A stretch of 64,000 nucleotides of DNA. It comes from Apostichopus japonicus. Taxonomy: Eukaryota; Echinodermata; Holothuroidea; Aspidochirotida; Stichopodidae. The position numbers and the translations under genes were made by a program. Below are positions 54,887-64,000 of the stretch, in pieces (within the stretch, counting starts at the first letter, position 1; every line of letters starts with the position of its first letter). Under the pieces are notes generated by a model that saw nothing but the letters and a program-made list of their open reading frames with translations, had not been told where the DNA came from and searched no databases. Location: contig NC_092580.1 of assembly GCF_037975245.1 (NCBI RefSeq), positions 23,136,001 through 23,200,000 on the forward strand, written 5' to 3'.

Positions 54887-55540
54887 TCAGCAATTACTTC
54901 CCGTATGGCCTACCATACCCGTATTAGAACAAATTGTATCAGAACGACAAGTAGGGCTAAGTTTAACAAATTGTGTTCTGTTTGTAAGATAATTATTCAT
55001 TATCCAGTGAATGATGCCATTGGGAACCATCATTTTTATTAGTTTTTCGACCAAGATATGGGGTTGAATCCGGGTATTAAAGGCGGATGAAAAATCAAAG
55101 AACATAACACAGGCAGACTAGACACGACAGGAATGTTCAAGGTGAGAATAAAGCTTTTCAAGGATTACAAGGACGGCATCTTCACAATATACGACTGAGA
55201 CTCGATTGGTATGCAAACTGAAATGGATCTAAAAAGGGAACTACAAATGGTTTAAAACGTTATAAAAAAATATACGTTCACAAATTTTCATTGGCACAGC
55301 GGTGAGGGCAACAGGACCGTGGACGTAAGTCATTCAGACAAGATATTTCAGTTTTTTTGTGGGAATTGGTATGATACAGGATTTTTTTCCATAAAATAAT
55401 TAAGGATTGATCGAGTACTAAAAGACTGATTATAAATATAAGTAAAAATATTTGCCAAATGAATTGCAAATTGTTTTCAACTCGTGGCGAAAGTCTATCA
55501 GGACCTGCAGCCTTCGATGACTATTGGAACCTAGCAAAAT
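54887..55540 (-). mobile_element. LINE reverse-transcriptase fragment, minus strand
   Basis: Frame pieces KTEISCLNDLRP (about 55370-55335) and MFFDFSSAFNT (55105-55073, the first catalytic Asp motif of the palm), followed by QPHILVEKLIKMMVPNGI, MNNYLTNRTQFVKLSPTC and NTGMVGHTG, corresponding to motifs just before the YADD box of a CR1/Rex-type reverse transcriptase. Frame-shifted and cut off at 54887, near the edge of the inverted-repeat element. Non-functional. Confidence 0.75.
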
Positions 55541-56946
55541 GGCGGCGAAACTCACCTTCAGTAACCGTGAAATTACAATCAGCATTTCACATATATAAAG
55601 AAAGACACGTGTAGCGTTATATGCTCATATGGCACAAAATTGTATAGGTGGATGGTATACACACTTCATTATGAATTGCGTTCTTCGTATACACCGATAA
55701 CTTTCCACAGGTCAGTTTTTTGTTATACGACAACAGAGAAGTTGGAATGTTGAGTTAAAAAGAGTTATTAAACCGTGAATGATACACGACAGACGGTCCG
55801 TTCAGTGCATTACAAACCCCTCAAATCGACTGATATTTTACTGCAATTCATGGTGGACCTATATATACAATGGTAGTACTAGCCTATAGTCATAGCTTGA
55901 AATTATTGATATTAAGTTCAGATTTTCATACCGAAGACTGTACATGTACTAAAAGGTTTAGTAGTTTATATACACAGATGACTATGTTGGATATATGTTT
56001 GTTATAGCTTGATATTTAGGGAAAGTTATGTGATATTGAAAAGGGACATTTTTGTTTATTTGTCCTACTGTAGGCCTACTATTCTTCCTTTCTTTTAATC
56101 TTTTTTTTTTTTTACTATTTTAATTTTGTTTCTCAATTTATAGAGACTGTTTGGTATTGAACTATTTTGGTATAGAACTACAGGCCCTCTAACTTTTACA
56201 TATTCTCTTACACAGGCTCATTAGTGGATAAGCAGTTTGCTAACAGTTTTTTTTTTTAATTTTTGGATATAGATTTCTGGCAGTTCTGAGACTAACTGAT
56301 TCCCTGATCTGATGTACAGCCAAATTATTCATTTCCTTTTAGGCAATCAACTGTTAACTGTACAAAAACGATTACACTCCTCATACAGGAAAAATCAACA
56401 TATCAATGGAAGTGAATCGGGTTGAACACGTTTGTTAACACTATAGTCAAGTAAAACCTTGACAATATTCTGTATATTAAAACGTCATTACAAAAGTGCG
56501 CAATAGGCTATATGTAGATGATTTGGTGAGATATATGGTAGTAGTACAGTAATTGATAAAGTGCATAAGGAACTTCAAATGCAGCGTAGAAGTCGGAAGT
56601 TGTCCAGTTAATTGTCAACTTATGAACGACATTAACATGTTTCATACTGAAAGGAAATGCGTTACGATGGAATTTCTGCGATGATTTCGGTGAAAATGGT
56701 GGATTATCGATGTTGTCATTGTTTTTCATTTCAGTTCACCACCGGTAGAAAACAAAAGAGTGAATAAATTAGAAGTTTCTGGTGCTGTTAATTACGTGCG
56801 AACAGATCTGCGATAATATATGGACTTGGAAAGGGATTCCTGAATTCATCGAAATATAAGTGGTATTTCATGATTCCTGATCTATATTCTCTAAATTATA
56901 AAAGTATATCTATATATATATATATATATATATAAATATATATATC
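55541..56946. other. Upstream region of the type II membrane protein gene
   Basis: No LINE or gene motif seen. A T-rich run lies at 56099-56116 and a (TA)n stretch at 56910-56943, immediately before the ATG. Promoter elements cannot be assigned. Confidence 0.45.
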
Positions 56947-57250
56947 ATGACAGAAATCACCACCGGTAAATTTGTTCTAGTAGCCGTGGCTTTCATCACT
57001 GGTGTGCTTGTATCGACGTCATATCAACGAGAAGGGAGACAGTTTGATATTGAAACCAGCTTTCGAGGGATTAGATATGGAGAACGGTTAGCATCTTCAG
57101 ATGGAGAAGATGGTGATGATGATGATAATGGTAATGATGATGGTAATGACAAAAGGACACAGAATATGGAAACAACTAGTAACCTAAACAACGCCGGCAA
57201 ACTGCAGTCTTCGAAACCCGTGACACGAGGAAATAACACTTTCGATAAAG
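56947..57250 (+). CDS. Putative type II membrane protein, first coding exon
   Basis: ATG at 56947 opens a frame with a short polar start, a hydrophobic signal-anchor at residues 8-24 (KFVLVAVAFITGVLVSTSY) and then a charged, acidic, low-complexity stem (SSDGEDGDDDDNGNDDGND), the layout of Golgi glycosyltransferases and sulfotransferases. It ends at a donor, AAAG|GTAATA, after 101 codons plus one base (phase 1). The frame stops soon after the donor if unspliced (115 codons in all), so splicing is likely. The next exon is probably 60613 onward, which opens in the matching phase. The minus-strand frame here is a shadow. No homology recognised for the stem. Confidence 0.6.
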
Positions 57251-60006
57251 GTAATAGAGTGTACCATAGGCCCTATACTTCATTGCGTCGTTAGTAAGCT
57301 TAAAACTTTCTCCGACCCAGGGGCGGATAGGCCTATACCTGCTTGTATTCGTCCTATAGGTGCCAAATTCGCCGTTTGTTTAATTCAAGGTCCCAGTGCC
57401 GCTGATTGGATCACTGAGCAATTTATACCCGCCCCCCCCCCTTACCCGAACCTTTCAACACCCCCTCTCTCTTGTCAACCTTGTATAAACCTATTCAAAA
57501 TGTTCGAAAAGTCATCTTTTTTAACATTCTATAGTGTTTTCAGAATTTCATTTTCTTTCTTTTTCGGCTTTCTATGACTTTGGCCACTCCATGTACAGCT
57601 GTTTTACTTTGTTTATTCACTGTTTTTTTTTTGCCAGTGAGATTTTTTATCTCTCAGTGAGGCTCATTGTAAAACCGTAAGTGTTGGCAGGTATGGTTCC
57701 ATATTTATAAGTAGCAATCCTAATATTTCCCAGTAGTGTTGTCTAAAGTTTGCATGCCCCCCCCCGTGTCCATTAGCCACCATTGCTTGCTTGTATAAGT
57801 TCTGCTAAGAAGAGCTGAATCACACTGTTGTGATCTTTGTGATCCTGGCGGCAGGCTTTACCACAGGATGGTGTTAGGCCTTATTTGTAAAATAGTAGCA
57901 TAAGTTACTCTTATCTTAGTACAACAGAAAACATTTTAACATTATCTTCACCCTCCCCTTACCCTAGGTTCACTTTTACAATCTCTTAGCTAGGAGCACA
58001 GACAGGAAGTCCTCCCTACATCACACTTCATGATCTTATTGCCAATGAATCATAGTGTATAGCTTAGCCTCTGTTTAGGTAGAAAGGTAGATATGTGGAC
58101 AGAGTAACTTCCTGTCCCATCCTCTGTAATGCATTGTCGAGAGTATATAACATGTAACTTTCACCAATTGTAGTCAGTGTGATTGAACCTGTAGGAGCCG
58201 TGGTTAGCACGGTTCTCTCAAGCTTATAGTTTCCCCCTGACACACTCACTGTACTCAGTAGATATCTAGCCAGTTGAAGATCTAGTATACCGTTTAATTC
58301 AGCTACTTGTTCATGTCCTTATTTCTTGGTCACATGCCACTGTGACAATTTGGTGGGACAGCGGCGCTGTGATATTAGTATTCAGTGGAAGACAGGTGAT
58401 ATAGTTAACCACTTTGCCCCCGTGCTTTTCAACCGTTTCTCTCAGTTTCCACACCTGGTTGAAAAAAAAGTGTTTCGTCATTTCACCCCCCCCCCCCCCT
58501 TCCCAAATATTTCTGCAAAAACATGCCATATATGTTTTTAATCACTTTCTTTCACATACTGCAAGGGTGATCATTACGATTCAATCAATGTTAATGTTCT
58601 CTTACGAGTCAATCTACAATAAGATGATTAATGGGACCCTTGAGCTTGCTTGATGCTCTTGAACAAGGTCCTTGATATCATGATCTAGCTTGGTCCATTT
58701 TGAGACGTAAATCGCCGCGATGTGTTACGTCCAGGCTACCACGTTTCTTGGCTAGGATATTTGTTACAGCAGTGAATGCGAACTCAACTAAATAAAAGGA
58801 ATGCCGAGTCGCTCCCTCTTCCACCCCCCCCCCCCCCGCATTCCCATTTCTTCTGAATTCACCCCAAGACCTATTCATTCCCCCTGTGGGTTTACACGGA
58901 CCCCGGTGAGAAGCACTGACTTTTCCTCTACCGAATCCAGGATTAAAAGGCCAGACTGTGTTAAGAGTCATCTATGCTATTTAATGATATGTGTAATCTC
59001 TGGTGCAATAAGTTAGAGGTGTGGAAATATGTTTTGTTCACTGGAGAATGCATGGCCAAGTGTTGTCTTGTCTGGTAGGATGGGATAATTAATTTCTTTC
59101 AAAGCTTCTAATTGTTTCAAAATGACTTTAAAACACCCAACTTTGCAAGCAACTCTACCATTCACCAAGACACTCCAAGCTTGCCATGCATCTGCAGTAT
59201 AGTGACTAGCCAGAAGATTATATAAATTAATTTAATTAATTCCCATCATCTTCCAACTTTACCCCAGATCTCACTACCAGGAGCCATAGTCAGTTTCATT
59301 TTGATATTTGTAGCCATGTTAGTTATGTGATGGCAACGTGCTCACGGAATGTACGGTATCTATTATTTTTGCGATAATATCTGTATCTGTAAGGGTTATA
59401 AGTGAGCGTACAGATGCAGTCATTATTATTGTGATCTACGTCTTTATATTGTTGTTTATTATATGTTTATAGGGTTGATTGTGGCATTTATACTGCCATC
59501 AACCATGCAGGAGAAGCTATGTGTGATCGTTATGATCTGACCTGTAATAGTTGCCATGGTGATAGGAATAGCCGAACATGTGAACTTCTAGGTTGCTAGA
59601 ATTGTAGCCATATGATATTAGACATTTCGATTTATTCTGTATCTTGAACCGATGCACTGTTGAGGTTGTTTATATTAGCATGCATTTAGCCCTATTAGTC
59701 ACTCTTAATTGGTACAGACTCCATCTGACCAGATATAGCAGATAGGCTACATGGTATAGTGTCTGCTTTGTAGCAGGGTATGCTTATAGGTAGGTACAAC
59801 CGGACAATGGTGGTATATGTCATGGCAACCTGTGGTCTAAGCTAGTTGTTGTACATGTGTTGAAGTAGTCACTGTGCTAGTCATGCAGTTGTTATTGTTA
59901 TTACTATGAGCTGAGGGACTTCCCCTTTAGTTTACATCGTTAGCTTGAAGACGCTCATGTAAGTTATAGAGGGTGTGACGATTTTAGCTTTAATTGTTCG
60001 CCCCTC
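57251..60006 (+). other. Probable first intron of the membrane-protein gene
   Basis: Contains a hAT-like end caggggcggatagg near 57319 with poly-C at about 57432-57441, further poly-C tracts near 57758-57764, 58486-58499 and 58825-58838, and a short interspersed repeat at about 58625-58672. No coding exon recognised. Confidence 0.45.
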
Positions 60007-60090
60007 AGTGGCGTAACCAGCGGGGGGACATGGGGCCGGATCCCCCAGTCAGGTGTCTCCCTCCCCCACCCCCTCACTTACCCACCCAAA
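60006..60090. mobile_element. End of a hAT-like miniature element
   Basis: cagtggcgtaaccagcgggg resembles the family B/C ends, followed by G- and C-rich runs. The other end could not be located. Confidence 0.4.
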
Positions 60091-60612
60091 TGACATTGGC
60101 AGGCAATAACGAAAGATTGGACGAAAAATTACAAAATGCATTTAAAGGCTCAGTTAAACCAGTTCGCGGTTGAAGTTAATCCATAATTGACGGGAGTTCT
60201 CAAATAAATACCAGCCAATTGCGTCTCAAGTTAATTATTATCCTATCATTTTGCTTCTGTCATCGCTACGAGGACCCCTATCCCCTCCCCGCCACCTGCT
60301 CATTTTACATCCTCGAACCACAGTGCATTTTTTCATTCTGGTTCTGAAATATACTCAAGTGCATGCGTGGACTAATTGACCCTTTTGCAAACTTGTTTGT
60401 GTTAACACAAAATTTCAAAATTTTGAAAACTTCATACTCAGGATGCTGTACATGTTGTTGTGGATGTTGAGTTGGGTATGAGTTTACAGTTAGCTTTAAC
60501 GCTATACAAATAAGCCTTGCCTATGTTACCAGATCTATGTGAATATTTGTCATTGGGCATTTAATTATATGTTTTTACTATAACATTGTACAATTGCTTT
60601 TCATCGTCACAG
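60091..60612 (+). other. Intron, nothing recognised
   Basis: Ends in a good pyrimidine tract and acceptor, ttgcttttcatcgtcacag. Confidence 0.45.
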
Positions 60613-60752
60613 ATAAAAGCACTTCCGTCGAAATTCGCACAATAATACAGTCTGATTGCGATCGATTGGCGTATACAAGAGGAGTATATCTCCACAATGT
60701 ATCTACAAAGAATATTGCGAGCCACACCGACACGTCACGTTCAAACTCTTAG
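60613..60752 (+). CDS. Candidate second exon of the membrane-protein gene
   Basis: A strong acceptor and a frame in phase 1, as required by the exon at 56947, open for 46 codons: KSTSVEIRTIIQSDCDRLAY, then TRGVYLHNVSTKNI and HTDTSRSNS, then TAG at 60750-60752. Either the protein ends there (about 147 residues) or the exon splices earlier; a weak phase-1 donor, TCAC|GTTCAA, at 60735 would lead into the candidate exon at 63779. The Cys-containing segment vaguely resembles the stem-domain border of carbohydrate sulfotransferases, but this is not conclusive. Confidence 0.45.
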
Positions 60753-61548
60753 CTCGTTCCATTGTCAAGCATGATGGTTAAATCAATAGCTATATTTCAT
60801 TGAACAAAATAAAACAGTCATTTTGCATGAAAAGCTACCTGAATGCAACAGATAAAAACTTGCTTCCGGTCATACACTTCTGTGATTGAACCTCAAGCCA
60901 AAGAGCTGTTAAATGACCTTTATTTATTTTTTATTGTAGTCAAGTTGCACATTACTAGATCCCATTGCTGTCATTTATAGACTAATTAGCAAGGTAGAGG
61001 TCTAAATGAATTAAATTGACCAAAATAGTTTGCAGTACATATCAAGCAAATGTATAAATTAGAATGTTCACCAAAGCTGATGTTTATCCTGTTCTGGTAA
61101 GCTCAGCCTAATCTTAGTGCATGAAATGCACTGAATTATTTTCCTATGAACCGTAGGCCAAAAACGCTATACTCCGATTCTGATTAGCTGATCATTGAGG
61201 GCTCGGAAATAGCAGTTTCCATCCCATAAAAAATGCTTTCTGACCCTCCAGCCACATCTATTCGCATTTGAAATTAGACGGCCGTGATGCTTTTCTGTAA
61301 TATTTACAGATTAATAGACGCAATTTAAAAACAAAAGATTAATTGTGATGTGATCCCTAAGCTAGTAAATTAAATTTCCCAATATTTCGGCCCTTACAGC
61401 CGGTGTACATTCTCGGTTAACCGGTTTCAATAATGTGAATCGGATGAGATTAATTCAAAGGCGTCTCTATAGATATAGGTAAAGGCAGATGGGACGTCAG
61501 TCTATATATTTACTTCCTCTGCAGGATCCGTCGTTAATGCACATTATT
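60753..61548 (+). other. Intergenic or intronic sequence
   Basis: Nothing recognised. Confidence 0.45.
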
Positions 61549-61868
61549 ACAGTCCACAGTGGCGGAGAGTCCATACAGTCAGGGGGCGGATGCCCCCCCC
61601 CCCTGACGGACTCAAATGGACTGCTGGCGCCCTTTTCAGCTCTTTACCACTGTTTACGTATTCGTGATTATTGACTTTTTTAATGTGCTCTCATCTACCT
61701 ATTGACATTTGTCACATTTTGTTGGTGTAATTTGGCGATGACACCTATTTGTTCTTCGTTTATCTGCAAATAAGCCAGGCCCGGAAAGGGTCATTTTCGG
61801 CGATCTAGGGAGAATCTTTACTCAAAAAATTTCTGTACGCTACGCGCCAACCTGTGGTGGCGCTCCGC

Positions 61869-62517
61869 CAAGGGCGGCGGAAGCACTTTTAATCTGGGGG
61901 GGGGGCACCGACATCAAAGGGCACTTTGCAGAAATTCGATTAGACTGATGCAGCCTTATATTTAGTACCCTTTATAACTCTTATTGTATTATCTTATTTG
62001 CGTATACACATCACTCCATCAACGCCCCCCCCCCCCCCTCAAGGAAAATATGCATACTAGCACTGTAATATCCAATGTGCAAATTGGGAAACAAGGAACA
62101 AGTTTTCTTTTGAGACAAAATGAGGTGAAATCATGCTAGTTGCTAATGTAGTAATCTTCCGAATTAGAGTTTATTTCTTGTTAATATCTTAACAAAAATT
62201 TTTCCATTCGAAATAGCTTTGAGTTTGACCCACAGAAATTCATTAAAAGTCAGGGGCGTAGCCAGGATTTGCAAAGTTGTATGCACGACTATCTGAGCGG
62301 AGCGCCACCATCATTGGCGCGGAGCGTACAAGAAAATTTTTGGTTTTACAAACCCCTCTGATGGCCGGAAACGGCCCTTCCCGAGTGTTCATTCTGGTTC
62401 CCTGGCCTCTCGCTAACTTGAGACACCTCAATTTTTATGTAGATAAAGGGCACATTTTTAACCTGAGGAAAAGTGGGGGGGCACGTGCCCCCTGTGCCCC
62501 CCGGTTCCGCCGCCCTG
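61869..62517. mobile_element. Nested hAT-type element, family E
   Basis: A 649-bp insert inside the family B element, with ends CAAGGGCGGCGGAA / TTCCGCCGCCCTG and an exact 8-bp duplication cgctccgc (61861-61868, 62518-62525). The interior has G and C homopolymers and includes a family-A-like piece at 62251. No transposase. Confidence 0.9.
62251..62390 (-). mobile_element. Family-A-like fragment within the nested element
   Basis: caggggcgtagccaggattt, then gagcggagcgccaccatcat, ggcgcggagcgtacaagaaa and ccggaaacggcccttccc, matching the inverted family A copy at 16919 through its core. The second end is missing, so it is truncated. Confidence 0.7.
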
Positions 62518-62605
62518 CGCTCCGCTTAGATAGTGTCGAAAGCGCCCCTGCAGACCATTCTCGCCCCTCCTGACCAATACCCCTAGCTCCGCCACTGACA
62601 GTCCA

Positions 62606-63778
62606 GGTACTGTTTATAGATGCGATAAGCATGTTCTAACCTTTATACCATCCTTTTTTTGCACTAGGGAGAGGGCGGTCGTAATAAGTTTCGTAAATGC
62701 AATATTACTAAAGGTTTTCTTGTAGATAACACAATTTTAAAATAGGATAATTTGAAAAGATTTTTTTCTTCATATATTGGTCTAGTTCCGAGAATATGGA
62801 AACAAGGAAAACAACACTGAACTAAATAACTCCATGAACAAACTAAATTGTCATGAAACCAGGCATATATATATTTATATGTACTAGACTTTGAAATGAC
62901 ATTTCCAGAGCCACCGACACCGGGGTGGGGGCGGGGGCATGTCCCCCAATAATTTTCAAAGCAATGACTTTCAAATAGACTATTTTTAGCATGTTTTATA
63001 AGTTGGTGGATTTTGACAACTTTTGTCTTGGCCTCAGGCTGTTCACCCCCCCCCCCACCCCTCCCCCCAAATACCAAATAGAAACCATTATCGGTGTTCT
63101 GATTAGAACATCAAAGGAGGAATGTAAAAATTCCTTCTTAAACGTATGAAGGGTTGCAAAAATTATGACAATAATCTGCTTTTATTTTCCATGTCTATAG
63201 AATCAATCTTTGAAACAAATGGAATTTTACGGTGGCTTAATAGGGACATAGGGAAGAAAACAAGTCTTCTCAAATCTCAAAATTTAGACTTTTCATCACA
63301 TAATTTTACCTTTTTAAATTTTTTTTTTACTTTGTAAGTCAAAAGTTTGAGATAAAAAGTCAGATATTAGATAATATGTCCACATTTTGAGATTTGAGGA
63401 CCCCCTTTTTCCCTATGTACCTATTAAGCCAACGTAGAATTGGAATACCTTTGAATTTTATAATTTATTTCTTGCTGTGACGATGCATCAACCCCTCCCC
63501 CTTCTAAATTCATGTTGGGTATTTGGTGACTTTGATGTTGCATCACGTTTCGGAAAATTACCGTTGCACTGGTTGCCCCGTGACAATGGAAGCTGGTCAG
63601 TGATTCAGGTCTAATTATCAATAGCTATCCAGATGGTCCGGGCCGGGTGATCCATAGCGCACCTTATTGGGCCAACACCTTGCTGCCCCGTTCGCCAGTA
63701 TAGGCTCCCTGCACATACTACATCTAAGACGTACGAACGTGTTGTAGGCCTATCACTCAGACACTATGTATGCATATT
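62606..63778 (+). other. No gene recognised
   Basis: Contains poly-C/G tracts near 62918-62946 and 63046-63067 of the kind seen in the miniature elements, and (TA)n at 62866-62880. No exon recognised. Confidence 0.45.
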
Positions 63779-63976
63779 GTGTGTGTTAGATGGAACACGT
63801 ATCGCGTGCTTGTGGCATAGCCAAATGATCCATTTTGGACAGCACATGCGGTACAAATCCATCATTCATGTACAGAAATCACAAAATTCCTGTCGACTGC
63901 CTGAACTTGCGATCTTTAAGAATTTTACAAAAAGACTCAATATAAGAGTTGTAACAAATTACGACCCAGTATATAG
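63779..63976 (+). CDS. Candidate sulfotransferase-like exon at the window end
   Basis: Preceded by an acceptor-like ttgtgtgtgttag and ending in a strong donor, TATAG|GTAAGT. The frame (phase 1 in) reads RIACLWHSQMIHFG, then LPELAIFKNFTKRLNIRVV and TNYDPVYR, phase 2 out. This loosely follows the CHST-type layout, where a K-V-x-C-x-x-W-K loop is followed by a helix and V-x-R-x-P-x-x-R; the Arg before Pro is replaced (NYDP). With the upstream anchor exon on the same strand it could be one sulfotransferase gene running out of the window. Weak evidence. Confidence 0.35.
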
Positions 63977-64000
63977 GTAAGTGGTTTAAAAATGTGCACA

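Larger units (their letters stand above)
61557..62597 (+). mobile_element. hAT-type miniature element, family B, copy 3, carrying a nested insertion
   Basis: Ends CAGTGGCGGAG / CTCCGCCACTG with an exact 8-bp duplication acagtcca (61549-61556, 62598-62605). Collinear with 17467 and 20420 up to gtggcgctccgc (61868) and again from cgctccgcttagatagtg (62518). The 657 bp in between (61869-62525) are a later insertion plus its duplicated target. Confidence 0.92.

Overview
This is a eukaryotic, intron-rich, AT-rich genomic window crowded with transposable-element remains. The repeats (hAT-type miniature elements with GGCGTAG/GGCGGAG ends, CR1/L2- and jockey-like LINE fragments, a tRNA-derived SINE, AGGTCA-rich tandem units) and a carbohydrate-sulfotransferase-like exon suggest a marine invertebrate deuterostome. 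I favour an echinoderm, perhaps a sea cucumber, but this is inference; no single marker proves it.

Layout. 1-540 is a diverged copy of a repeat that recurs inside an intron at 32.6-33.5 kb. 2.9-5.5 kb holds two hAT-type miniature elements and, on the minus strand, a sulfotransferase-like terminal exon (3783-4803). 5.7-8.8 kb is a decayed plus-strand LINE (ORF1, endonuclease, reverse-transcriptase tail) whose endonuclease is split by a TTAA-flanked miniature element. 8.9-21.6 kb has no convincing gene; it holds a SINE, several hAT-type elements and a long inverted repeat.

21.7-41.2 kb is the one well-supported multi-exon gene: a plus-strand coiled-coil protein of 373 residues over 11 core exons, all of which join in frame, plus a micro-exon and two alternative small exons that also keep the frame. 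Its introns carry SINE-like copies, nuclear-receptor-like hexamer repeats and several short tandem duplications, one of which duplicates a splice donor. Just downstream lie two adjoining satellite arrays with the same ~64-bp period but different sequence.

46.7-55.6 kb is a graveyard of LINE fragments on both strands, cut by hAT-type elements with exact 8-bp target duplications and followed by a 1.1-kb element with long inverted ends. 56.9-64.0 kb appears to carry the 5' part of another plus-strand gene: a type II membrane anchor with an acidic stem, then two candidate exons of which the last has a weak sulfotransferase-like motif and runs up to the window end. Its intron contains a nested hAT-type insertion, element inside element, with exact 8-bp duplications for both of the delimited levels.

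The two putative sulfotransferase genes at either end would both act in the Golgi on glycans if the assignments hold. The central coiled-coil gene is unrelated to them and I do not recognise its family.
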